From NCBI RefSeq assembly GCF_014750685.1, contig NZ_JAAXGE010000003.1, positions 620,001 to 684,000 on the forward strand: 64,000 nucleotides of DNA. Reading direction: 5' to 3'. The notes beneath the pieces are model-generated. The model did no database searches. It saw nothing but the letters and a program-made list of their open reading frames with translations, and was not told the origin of the DNA. Shown in pieces: positions 5,215 to 14,400 of this stretch; positions within the stretch are counted from its first letter, which is position 1; each line of letters begins with the position of its first letter. The DNA is from Bacteroides sp. GM023 (GTDB lineage: Bacteria; Bacteroidota; Bacteroidia; Bacteroidales; Bacteroidaceae). Both the position numbers and the translations under genes were made by a program.

Positions 5215-6565
5215 AATAAAGGAGAAAATTGGCGGATTCCGGTTTGTTGATGCTGGAGTCGGCACCTATGCTATTCACATGGGTGTAGATTACAATGAAC
5301 TGAGTAGTTTTTTTAATGGCTCATCTTCGAATTGGGATGGTGATCCGGTAACGGTGGCCGGAGTTCGCATTGTTCCTTGGGGAATTGACAACAATTTACC
5401 GAAGACAGTACGAGACATTCTTGAAAAGAATAATTTAGGCCCCGGTATTTTAGACCGAAAGACGGGCTTAATGTATGGACAAGGCCCGATGCTTTATCGG
5501 GTGAATGTTATCAATAACGAACGCGTGCAAGAATGGTTGATAGATGACGAGATACAGGAGTGGCTTGAAACATGGGATTACCGGAGCTATATCCGAAATG
5601 CTTTTGTGGAATATAATCACATGAAAGGGGTATTTGTGAAATACTACGCAGCTAAATCCATTCGTATCGGAAAGCCCTGGATAACTCGTTTAGAAGCCCT
5701 TCATAGTACAGACTGTCGGATGGTATGGCCGGAAAATGACAGCCGGAGACTGGAAGACGTGAAACAGTTCCTCGTTGGGGATTTTGATAGCTATACCAGT
5801 AAGCGGATGGTACTATATAGTATCTTTGATAAATGGAATCCTTTGATTGCTGAAACAGCCGTAAAGTATCATAGTATGCGCAGTTTCGGGCGCAATATGT
5901 ATGCGATATCCAGCTTTCACGGCTCTATCCCCTGGCTGTTGGATGCAAATACTCTTCCTGAAATTATCCAATATCTGAATGAGAATCTGATAGCATCTGC
6001 ATATATCGTCCATGAGCCGGAAGAGTACTGGAAACAGAAGGATGAAATGGTACGTGCCATGCATGAAGAATGGACGGAGCAACAGGTTTATGCAGAAATA
6101 GATCGTTTGAGAGACGAACTGACTAAAAAGATAGCTGATGTCATGGCGGGGAAGAAAAATGCAGGTAAGTTCTTTACTTGTGTAGACTTCGTTGACCAGG
6201 ACGGAAATCTGCAATCATGGAAAATTGAGCCGATTGAAATGAATGTGGATAAGTATATCAAGGCACAGGCAGAAATATCAAGGATAGCAGACAGTTCGAC
6301 TACAAGCGGGTTTGGGCTTAATCCTGCGTTGTCTAACATCATCATTGATGGCAAGGGAGATAGCGGAAGCCAAATGTTATATGCGCTGAAGATATTTTAT
6401 GGAGCTGACACGCAGATACCGGAAGAAATAGCATTAGAAGCCTTGAATGATGCAATTCGGATAAATTTCCCACATAAGAAAGGCATTTTCATTGGAATGT
6501 ACCGCAAAGTAATCAATAAGGAAGATAATGTTACAGCGGGCGAACGGGCTACAAATCAAGTATGA
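5207..6565 (+). CDS. portal-like protein
   Basis: A 452-residue protein. Portal-like features: an N-terminal segment D-N-N-L-P-K-T-V-R-D-I-L followed by L-D-R-K-T-G-L-M-Y-G-Q-G-P (the usual 'N..V...N.....I..K.....G.G' wing), a middle domain with Y-N-H-M-K-G-V-F-V-K-Y-Y, and a C-terminal clip/stem-like region with S-G-F-G-L-N-P-A-L-S-N-I and G-D-S-G-S-Q-M-L-Y-A-L-K-I-F. Length fits the family. Portals form the dodecameric DNA gate of a capsid. No terminase gene precedes it in the visible 5 kb and no capsid gene follows, which is unusual. Confidence 0.6.
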   Translation: MAEIKEKIGGFRFVDAGVGTYAIHMGVDYNELSSFFNGSSSNWDGDPVTVAGVRIVPWGIDNNLPKTVRDILEKNNLGPGILDRKTGLMYGQGPMLYRVNVINNERVQEWLIDDEIQEWLETWDYRSYIRNAFVEYNHMKGVFVKYYAAKSIRIGKPWITRLEALHSTDCRMVWPENDSRRLEDVKQFLVGDFDSYTSKRMVLYSIFDKWNPLIAETAVKYHSMRSFGRNMYAISSFHGSIPWLLDANTLPEIIQYLNENLIASAYIVHEPEEYWKQKDEMVRAMHEEWTEQQVYAEIDRLRDELTKKIADVMAGKKNAGKFFTCVDFVDQDGNLQSWKIEPIEMNVDKYIKAQAEISRIADSSTTSGFGLNPALSNIIIDGKGDSGSQMLYALKIFYGADTQIPEEIALEALNDAIRINFPHKKGIFIGMYRKVINKEDNVTAGERATNQV

Positions 6566-6566
6566 T

Positions 6567-7412
6567 ATGAAGAACAGACAGATAGAATTCCCGGATTGTT
6601 GGGAAGACGTTTTACCGGCAGAATGGTTGTACCTGCTCCGATTACGTCAGAAATTAGTTGAGCATCCCAAAACGACTTTGGTAGATGTGAAACGTGAGTG
6701 GTGCCGTTTCGTCCTTTCTAATCGTGGAATCCGGAGAAAGAATAGTTATGAATACTATATTTTGATTAATGAGCTGGCATTAACACTCGATTGGATGTGG
6801 AGCGAATCAAAGGAAGGCAATGAAGTGGAGCTTATCTTTTCAAGTACAAAGAATCTGTTACCTGAATGGAAGCATTTTAAAGGCCCGCTTTCTCATGGTA
6901 GTGATTTAACGTTTGGAGAATTTCGTAGTGCAGTTATGATGTTAAACGGATACAATGACACACAGGAGCCTGCAATGTTACAGGCTTTGTGTGGTATTCT
7001 TTATCGTTATCCAGGGAAAAAAGTCGGAAAGCCGGATTTTGATGGTAAATACCGTGAAGAGTTTAAACAGGAGCGAATCAATTTCTATTCAAATAGAGTG
7101 AGGATGATGCCGGTACAGATTCAATGGGGAGTATATGCATGGTTTGCTTTCTTCTGTAGCTATTTGCTTACAGGCACGTTTATTATCGACGGAATGGAGA
7201 TTTCTTTTGAATCCATCTTTATGAGGGAGCAGGAAGCTGCAAATAAACCTAAAGAACGTAGTTTGGGAATGAATGGGATTTTATTCTCAGTAGCGGAGTC
7301 TGGTATTTTTGGAAATATAGAAAAAGCGGATGAAACATTGTTACTCCGGGTATTGATGAAATTGCTGGATGATAAATACAAAGCGGATGCTTTGCTGAAA
7401 CGTAACCATTAA
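6567..7412 (+). CDS. phage structural-operon protein, unknown function
   Basis: An open frame reaches back to 6528 inside the portal-like gene, but ATG 6567 lies one base after the portal stop and reads M-K-N-R-Q-I-E-F-P-D-C-W-E-D-V, so it is preferred (281 aa). Largely helical, W/Y-rich; the end G-I-L-F-S-V-A-E-S-G-I-F-G-N-I-E followed by L-L-R-V-L-M-K-L-L-D-D-K-Y recalls proteins encoded beside portals or tail genes in other Bacteroides prophages. Not a recognisable major capsid protein or protease. Confidence 0.5.
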   Translation: MKNRQIEFPDCWEDVLPAEWLYLLRLRQKLVEHPKTTLVDVKREWCRFVLSNRGIRRKNSYEYYILINELALTLDWMWSESKEGNEVELIFSSTKNLLPEWKHFKGPLSHGSDLTFGEFRSAVMMLNGYNDTQEPAMLQALCGILYRYPGKKVGKPDFDGKYREEFKQERINFYSNRVRMMPVQIQWGVYAWFAFFCSYLLTGTFIIDGMEISFESIFMREQEAANKPKERSLGMNGILFSVAESGIFGNIEKADETLLLRVLMKLLDDKYKADALLKRNH

Positions 7413-7422
7413 GTGATGTATT

Positions 7423-7878
7423 ATGATATTCAACAGGGATAATAGTGGAAGTAAGGAATTACGTGAGCTGACAGGAAATTATTATGCAAATAATGATTTC
7501 GATAAAATCACAACTGATATTGAACTGGCAACAGAAGAAGTATCTGGGCTGATTGGAGAGGAACTATACAAGAAAGTGGAAGATTGGTATAAGGAGAAGA
7601 AAAAAGATGCAGATCAGGACTTGATAAAGAAAGTGCAACGTCCTATTGCCATACTTGCCACACTGCGTATGTATCAGAAGAATGATTTAAGCCACGAAGA
7701 CGACGGGCGCAAATTTAAAATGGCTACGGACAACAGCGAAAAATTGCCTTGGGAGTGGCAATTGGACAGGGATGATGCCCGGCACATGGAAGATTATTAT
7801 AAGGCGGTGGATGCCCTAATACGTTATCTCAATACTTCTAAGATGCAGGAATGGATATATCTGCAAGTGGTGCGATGA
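7423..7878 (+). CDS. probable head-tail connector-type protein
   Basis: A 151-residue, highly helical and charged protein: D-F-D-K-I-T-T-D-I-E-L-A-T-E-E-V then I-G-E-E-L-Y-K-K-V-E-D-W-Y-K-E-K-K-K and V-Q-R-P-I-A-I-L-A-T-L-R-M-Y-Q-K. This helical-bundle pattern with an early 'ELATEEV...IG..LY' is seen in proteins at the connector position of Bacteroidetes phages (DUF6712-like, from memory). Order after a portal-like gene supports a connector or adaptor role. Its stop overlaps the next start (ATGA). Confidence 0.5.
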   Translation: MIFNRDNSGSKELRELTGNYYANNDFDKITTDIELATEEVSGLIGEELYKKVEDWYKEKKKDADQDLIKKVQRPIAILATLRMYQKNDLSHEDDGRKFKMATDNSEKLPWEWQLDRDDARHMEDYYKAVDALIRYLNTSKMQEWIYLQVVR

Positions 7879-8042
7879 ATAGTGAGCCGGCATCTATAGG
7901 GGATATCAAGTTATTATCCGAGTGGATGAATGATGATGCAATGATTTGGATTGATGAGATGAAGAAAGCCAGGGACGGCGGAACGGTTACTTATAATCTG
8001 CTACCGGAGAATGATAAACATAATAAATACATACGATTATGA
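7875..8042 (+). CDS. small structural-operon protein, 55 aa
   Basis: The frame is open from 7851, but ATG 7875 forms an ATGA overlap with the previous stop, the pattern used by all its neighbours, so this start is chosen. Reads M-N-S-E-P-A-S-I-G-D-I-K-L-L-S-E-W-M-N-D-D-A-M-I-W and ends with N-K-Y-I-R-L, itself overlapping the next start by four bases. No known family. Confidence 0.45.
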   Translation: MNSEPASIGDIKLLSEWMNDDAMIWIDEMKKARDGGTVTYNLLPENDKHNKYIRL

Positions 8043-9034
8043 ATGTGATTCAAAGGCCAAAACCGGAAGAGTTTTGTGCGACAATGCAGGATTATATCAT
8101 AGATACAGATTCTACTATCACCTTTTCCGTGAAATATGGGGGAAAGACGGTTTTGGAAGAGGAGTATGTTCCTGATGCCAATTATCAGGTAAGGGTGAGA
8201 AAACTGGGTAAGTTTTGTGAATTGGCTCTATGGGGGGTATGGTGTGCGGGAGAAACAAGTTGGCAAACAAATGCTGCCGGCACTTTTTCTTTTTTAATTA
8301 ACGGGATGCAAGACGCGCAAAGTTATGTGATGTTCAGCCGTCTGCAAACAAAGAAAGAAGCGTCCGCTCCAGGGTGGCTGAGTGAGGTGCGGGAGAAAGT
8401 AACACGTAGCGGGGCGCTTGAATATGCTAGTAATGTATTTGCGGATGGTGATAAAGTAGTGCTTAATGTCCGTACTGTATCCGGAGCAGTCTACACAGAG
8501 CAGTTGTATGTTCATGCCGGAGAGAAAATGCCTGTAACTTTGGATGTCAGTATAGAAAGAGTACTGAAGATTCTACCTGAAATAAATGAAATGCTCCGTA
8601 GTTATGAATTGGTGAAAGAAAGTCATGTTTTTAAATTCTTGGTAGATCAGACAAGATATGAATCCGTTCAACGTTTCCGATATAAAAATGTATATGATAT
8701 GCCGGAAACTATGACTACCGTTGGCAGTATGACTATGAAGGGGAACGATGAAAGTGATACAGCAAAGATGTTTGGTGTGGATCGTAAGTTCGGAATAAAG
8801 CCGAAAGATGAATATACTGTTAGCAGTGGGGTTATCTTTTTGCAGAGTGATTATAGGCTATGGCATAACTTGCTGAATGCTCAGGAAGTAGATATTTGGC
8901 ATGAAGGTGATTGGTATCCTATTATAGTGACAAAGCAGAATTATGAACGTAGTTTTAATCGTAGTATCCTAAAAGCCATAGAGTTTACATTTAAAATGGC
9001 AGATGTTGAACAGAATAACTTAATTTCAATATGA
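8039..9034 (+). CDS. phage tail/baseplate-type protein, 331 aa
   Basis: A beta-rich protein with many short hydrophobic strands and W residues, for example E-L-A-L-W-G-V-W-C-A-G-E and, near the end, H-N-L-L-N-A-Q-E-V-D-I-W-H-E-G-D-W-Y-P. The C-terminal 'W.P..V......R......L..IEF.FK.AD' pattern is typical of phage tail or distal-tail components that end in a jelly-roll-like fold. It is not convincing as a major capsid protein. Coupled by ATGA overlaps on both sides. Confidence 0.45.
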   Translation: MNVIQRPKPEEFCATMQDYIIDTDSTITFSVKYGGKTVLEEEYVPDANYQVRVRKLGKFCELALWGVWCAGETSWQTNAAGTFSFLINGMQDAQSYVMFSRLQTKKEASAPGWLSEVREKVTRSGALEYASNVFADGDKVVLNVRTVSGAVYTEQLYVHAGEKMPVTLDVSIERVLKILPEINEMLRSYELVKESHVFKFLVDQTRYESVQRFRYKNVYDMPETMTTVGSMTMKGNDESDTAKMFGVDRKFGIKPKDEYTVSSGVIFLQSDYRLWHNLLNAQEVDIWHEGDWYPIIVTKQNYERSFNRSILKAIEFTFKMADVEQNNLISI

Positions 9035-9480
9035 TAGATATTACTCGATTCAGGGAACTGATACTGGAGCTTCAGACTAAAGTTAATCAAGAAAGCGAAG
9101 AGAAGATTAACGGTTGTTTTTTGGCAGTAAAGGAAGAACATATGGTAAAGAAAATCAAGGATAAGCCGGGGGTTCTTCTGTGTGCTAATTATCCCGATGC
9201 CGAATACGATATTGAGAATTCAGATAACCGGAGAGAAGATAACCAGGTTATTTTCTTTATTTGTGAGAAAGTTTCTCCGGGCAGTGAGACTGATGAAGAA
9301 GAATTGCTTCATTACGCCAAATTACAGCGTATTATGGAAGCATTGAAGAGAGTACTTCGTCTGAATGAATTTTGTGACCGGTTTTCTTCAGGAGACAAAA
9401 TGCGGACAGAATGGGAATACAGCATATTTGGTGGGTTCAATGGATTGAGTTTAGGGCTAACGATAGTAGATTATGACTGA
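9031..9480 (+). CDS. tail completion-type small protein, 149 aa
   Basis: Acidic, mixed alpha/beta protein: F-R-E-L-I-L-E-L-Q-T-K-V-N-Q-E-S-E-E-K, G-V-L-L-C-A-N-Y-P-D-A-E-Y-D, Q-V-I-F-F-I-C-E-K-V-S-P-G, Y-S-I-F-G-G-F-N-G-L-S-L. Size, operon position (before a large tail protein) and fold pattern fit tail-terminator or tail-completion proteins, but this is positional inference. It starts in an ATGA overlap and ends inside the next gene (8-base overlap). Confidence 0.45.
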   Translation: MIDITRFRELILELQTKVNQESEEKINGCFLAVKEEHMVKKIKDKPGVLLCANYPDAEYDIENSDNRREDNQVIFFICEKVSPGSETDEEELLHYAKLQRIMEALKRVLRLNEFCDRFSSGDKMRTEWEYSIFGGFNGLSLGLTIVDYD

Positions 9481-11332
9481 ATTATATATTGATGGAACCT
9501 CGGTAGTGCTTCCTGCTGACTTTAGCACTACCGTAAAGCGTGAGAATCCTTTCTTCACAAAGAATGGTGAATATACGTATGATATAACTCTTCATCTTGA
9601 TAATTCAATTAATGCCGGGCTATATGCGCACTTGAATAGATTGAATTCCATTTTGGAATTGAAGGCTAAACGTCAGGCTGTTTTGGTAGCAGATAACCGG
9701 GTGTTTTGTAATGGTACAGAAATAATAACTGGATGGACGGATACAACAGTGTCTATACAGATAGCATCCGGAAATTCAGAATTGAATTCTTTTATAGGAA
9801 ATGATTTGCTAATATCTTCTCTGAATATGGGAGAAGATAAAATACCAAGCGGGGCTGTTATTAACTTTATAAAAAAAGTATATCCTGAAGTAGATTATTG
9901 CCTGCCACCCATAATGACAGATAGTGGTATCCTTAATGGATGGAGAGTATCTATCAACGTGGTTACTTCATCGAAGCCAAGCATAGGTGCATTATATTTA
10001 AGAGATGAAGGAGTTGATGTTTATCTCCAGCCTTATTTATGTGCTTATATTAAAAAGCTAATGAAAGCGCTTGGATATACGGTTTTGACTAATCAACTTG
10101 AAGATTCAGAATGGAATTTGATTTACTTGCCACAAAATGGGCATCCTAATCAATATGCAAAAATGTTTCCCGGCTGGACTATTAATGAATTTATTACAGA
10201 ATTGGAGAATCTTTATAACCTATGCTTTCTCATTAATAACAGAAAGAAAGAGGTTTCCATATTGTTCAGGGCAGAGTATTTTAAAAATGCAAAAGTATGC
10301 CATGTGCAAGAGGTCGTTGATGAATACGAAACGGAAGAGGGAGAAAATGATAAAGACCCTTCTCAAAGTAATGTGTTGATAGAATCGACAGACAGTGAAT
10401 ATTATAAGCCACAACATATAGATAAGAATATTCTGTCATCTGCAACTCGCAAGGATTTCGATACAATACTTGAGTTTAGCAAGTACATAGAAAGTATTTC
10501 TTCAGTCGGTTATCAGACAGTTAAAAATTATCTATTTTATACACATGATAGTTGCCGATATTATATAACGGTGCCGGATGAGTCTGGATGGCATACAGAG
10601 GAAATTAATATGTTTGGTGACGTTCTACGGGAGAAAAGTGAAAATGAAATCAAATTGAATATCATGCCTTCTGATATGACAAACTATGGCGTAGAACGAC
10701 TTACTTATGAAAGTGGTATGGAGCCGGTATTTATGCCTGATTCAGAACGCTCACTTGTGATGGTTCCTAGAATTTCAGGAAGTAAAATAGGCACTAGCGA
10801 AGAAAGCAGTGGCATCTATGAGTTAATACAAAGTGGAATAGATATTCCTACAGAGAAAGATAAGAACCAGCAGAAGCTATATGTGTCCTACTATAAAGGT
10901 ATGGCACCAATGACTTTGTATGTAAAACGCAGGGGTGATAAGGATTTTGATCCTAAAGTTTTCACTATTGACTATCCGCACTCTTTCAATTGTGAAGATA
11001 CACCATATACAGGTAATCTACGATTGGCATATTTGGATAAAATGCTATATTCCCGTATGTATGATATTGATTATAAACATGGCGTCAAAATAAAAAGCTA
11101 TGATACTAATGTGTATGATACACAGAATATATTTGAAATCCGCAATAAGCGGTATGTATGTAAGGAGATAGAGAATGTTATTAATGCCGACGGGCGTCAA
11201 GGTGCCTGGCAAGGAATATTCTACCCGATTCATATTAGTGACGTGGAAGCTGAAAAACGGTGGATTCTTACGGATGGTAAATGGCGTGATGGTGGAGCAT
11301 GGCTGGATAACGGTCGATGGATGGACAGCTAG
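9473..11332 (+). CDS. tail/baseplate hub-type protein, 619 aa
   Basis: Starts M-T-E-L-Y-I-D-G-T-S-V-V-L-P-A-D-F-S-T-T-V-K-R-E-N-P-F-F-T-K-N-G-E-Y-T-Y-D-I-T-L and is beta-rich throughout, with a central acidic low-complexity patch (E-T-E-E-G-E-N-D-K-D-P) near residue 292. Similar openings head large tail proteins upstream of other Bacteroides prophage genes. The C-terminus repeats W motifs (L-T-D-G-K-W-R-D-G-G-A-W-L-D-N-G-R-W-M-D-S), resembling short beta hooks. Last gene of late unit 1; a terminator follows. Confidence 0.5.
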   Translation: MTELYIDGTSVVLPADFSTTVKRENPFFTKNGEYTYDITLHLDNSINAGLYAHLNRLNSILELKAKRQAVLVADNRVFCNGTEIITGWTDTTVSIQIASGNSELNSFIGNDLLISSLNMGEDKIPSGAVINFIKKVYPEVDYCLPPIMTDSGILNGWRVSINVVTSSKPSIGALYLRDEGVDVYLQPYLCAYIKKLMKALGYTVLTNQLEDSEWNLIYLPQNGHPNQYAKMFPGWTINEFITELENLYNLCFLINNRKKEVSILFRAEYFKNAKVCHVQEVVDEYETEEGENDKDPSQSNVLIESTDSEYYKPQHIDKNILSSATRKDFDTILEFSKYIESISSVGYQTVKNYLFYTHDSCRYYITVPDESGWHTEEINMFGDVLREKSENEIKLNIMPSDMTNYGVERLTYESGMEPVFMPDSERSLVMVPRISGSKIGTSEESSGIYELIQSGIDIPTEKDKNQQKLYVSYYKGMAPMTLYVKRRGDKDFDPKVFTIDYPHSFNCEDTPYTGNLRLAYLDKMLYSRMYDIDYKHGVKIKSYDTNVYDTQNIFEIRNKRYVCKEIENVINADGRQGAWQGIFYPIHISDVEAEKRWILTDGKWRDGGAWLDNGRWMDS

Positions 11333-11339
11333 AATGTAA

Positions 11340-11367
11340 GGCTCGCAAACAAGTGCGGGCCTTTTTT
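11340..11367 (+). terminator. terminator after late unit 1
   Basis: GGCTCGCA (11340-11347) with TGCGGGCC (11354-11361), one G-U pair, then six T. Directly abuts late promoter B. Confidence 0.85.
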
Positions 11368-11370
11368 ATT

Positions 11371-11405
11371 GTCCTTTTTTAGGGGTGTATGAGAAGGTAC
11401 TTTTG
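11371..11405 (+). promoter_or_regulatory. phage late promoter, copy B
   Basis: GTCCTTTTTT at 11371-11380 and TACTTTTG at 11398-11405, again 27 bases apart. Predicted start about 11409, 23 bases before the tape-measure ATG. Confidence 0.75.
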
Positions 11406-11431
11406 TGTATTAATTAATTAGTTGGGAAACT

Positions 11432-14400
11432 ATGAGTTTAAAGATAGACAGAGTACAACTGGAGATTGTTATTCAGCAAGATAGTGCAAGGCAGAAAATG
11501 ATTGAATTGGAAGAGAAGATGCGTTCTGCCAATAAGACATTAAATGCAGTGAAGAAGCAATTTGGAGAGAACAGTGCTGAATATAAGGCGCAAAACAATG
11601 TAGTAAAAGCACTGAAGGCTGAATACGATAAACTTTTTGAGAAGGTAGGTATCGGAAGCCTGAGCCTGAAAGAGCTTCAAAACAGGCAAAAAGAACTGAA
11701 TGCCATCCTGCGGAATCTGCCGGGCAACAGTCCGCTTTATACCCAGTATAAAGCACAACTGGACGAAGTTAATCAAAGGATGAAGGAGTTAAAAGGTACG
11801 GCGGAATCTACTAAAATTTCGTTGTCGAAATTGACTGATGGATTTAATAAATATGCTGCTATCGGTGCGAGCGTAATTGCTTCATTGACCGGAATAACTA
11901 TGACTGCGCGGAAGTGTGTGGATGAATTCGCTCAGATGCAGGAAGCGGAAAGCCAGGTGCGCAAATATACGGGGATGACAAGTGAGCAGGTGGCTGATTT
12001 GAACAAGGAGTTCAAGAAGATTGATACCCGTACAGCTCGTGAGCGTTTAAATGATTTGGCCGGGGATGCCGGACGGCTCGGCATTACAGCCAAAAAAGAA
12101 GTTTTGGAGTTTGTAGAAGCTGCTAATATGATTGATGTTGCTCTTGGAGAAGATTTAGGGCAGGATGCTATCAAAAATATTGGTAAGCTGGCAGATATGT
12201 TTGGAGATAGCGAACGCTCAATGAAGGAGAATATGTTAGCTATCGGTAGTGCAGTGAATGAGGTTGCACAGAACTCCAGTGCTGCCGAGCCATATTTAGT
12301 GGAATTTAGCGCACGTATGGGGGGAGTCGCCAAGCAAGCGAAGCTATCAATAACCAATGTCATGGGATTTGCTTCCGCTCTTGACCAAAATATGCTCCGT
12401 AGTGAAATGGCTAGTACAGCATTACAGGGACTCATATTGAAACTTTATCAAGAGCCGGCGAAATATGCGAAGTTAGCGAAATTGGATGTTGAGCAATTTA
12501 CTAAGTTGATGCAGACAGATGCTAATGAAGCAATACTCCAGTTCCTCGGCAGCTTGGGTAAATTGGGCGGTATGGATAAGATGGCTCCTGTATTAAAGGC
12601 TATGAAACTCAGTGGGGCAGAAGCGGCAGGAGTTATTAGTGCATTGGCCAGTAATGTCGAGAAAGTTCGTAAAGAGCAGGATACGGCTAATCAGGCTTTC
12701 CGGGATGGGACAAGTATCACTAATGAGTATAATGTACAAAACACAACAGTTCAGGCAGAACTGGACAAAGCGAAGATACGTTTTAAAGAGATCCGGATTG
12801 AACTTGGTGAACGGTTGCTTCCGGTAATGAAATACATGGTAAGTACTGGTAGTCTTACTGTAAAAGGGCTAATAGAAGTGATTTCATTCTTTGGTGAATA
12901 TAAGAATACCATTTTGACGGCGATCATTGCTATTGTTTCCTATAATGCAGCAATGAAACTTCAATGGTTTTGGACGAATAAAGTGAAGACTGAAACAGGA
13001 GAATACATCATAATACAGAAATTAAAGCAGTATTGGGATAAAGCTGTTGCAGCATCAACGTGGTTATATATAGCTGCTACTTCTGCACTAACAGGAAAAA
13101 CACGTCAGGCTGGATTAGCAATGCAAGCTTTTTTTAATATACTGAAATTAAATCCTTTTGCTTCAATAGCCACCCTTGTAATTTCTGTAGCAGGCGCACT
13201 ATATTTATTTTCAAGAAGAACCTCAGAAGCACATCGTGCCCAACTCTTGATGAATAGCGTGATGAATGACGCCAAATCAAATATAGCTGCAGAAAAAACA
13301 GAGGTTGAGTCCTTATTGAAAATAGCTAAGGATGAAACTGCGTTAAAAGGTGAGCGCCTTAAAGCCATAGAAAAATTAAATAAGATTTCTCCTGAATATT
13401 TAGGCGCACTAAAATTAGAAACCATTGCGACAGATGAAGCGAAAAAATCTGTAGATGAATATGTACAAAGTCTATTGACAATGGCTGAAATAGAATCGGT
13501 AAAGTCTCGTCTTACTGATACTGATAAGCAATTGGACGAAATGAAGAGTAAGCAACAAGAATATTTACGTGAGAGAAATTCTTTTTTGGGTGCTTTAAAG
13601 ACGCTACCTCGTAATATTGGCAGTATGTTAACTTTTGGGGCTGTCGAAACTTCGGGCGACAAGCTCAATGCTGATATAGAGGAATTGCAGCAAAAACGTG
13701 AGCAGCTAAAGAACCTGCTGGAAGGAATGATTAAAGATAAGATAGCGATAGAAACAGAAAATGCAGTAGAAGGTGATAACGGGAAATGCCCCATATGCGG
13801 TAATAATCCTTGCACTTGTGATACCAAATCCGACAAGAAACCGTGGACTACCCGTCTACAAAATGCAGAGAACGCACATAAAGAAGAATTGCTATTATTA
13901 CGGAAGAGCTCTGATGCTTTGGCTAGAACAGAGAATGAGTATCAGTTGGATGCTCTTCAAAAAGAACTGAAGTTTCAAGTAGAAAAACTGGCAATCATAA
14001 AAAAGTATCAGTCGAGTGAAAAAGACAAGAAACATCTGGCTGAATTAGGCAAGATGGAAAGTGAGACTCAGACCGCTATTTATAACACACTTAAAAAATC
14101 CGAAGACACCCGGCTTGATTTGATTAAAGAATATCGAGATAGAAGACTGAATACAATTAGCACCGGGGAGAAGAATCTACAACTAGAGCAGTCTAAACTC
14201 AATGCTAATGGTGAGCTGACAGAAAAGGATTATAAAAACCGTCTTTTAACCATTGAAATAACCTCTTTGTATTCTAGGCTCGAAGTAGCCAAAGATTTTC
14301 AGAATGATGTTTCTGAACTTGAGTTTCAAAATGGAGAGGTCAAAGCCAAAGCATTGAAGGAAGCCGGAGACAACATTCTCTACCTGGAACAACAGATCAA

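Noticed and set aside
8039..9034. Major capsid protein
   Set aside because: Its size fits, but the strand pattern and C-terminal tail-type signature do not look like an HK97 fold; kept as a tail-type protein.
11932..12435. 167-codon reverse ORF inside the tape-measure gene
   Set aside because: A shadow of a strongly coding forward frame, without start signals or domain-like sequence.
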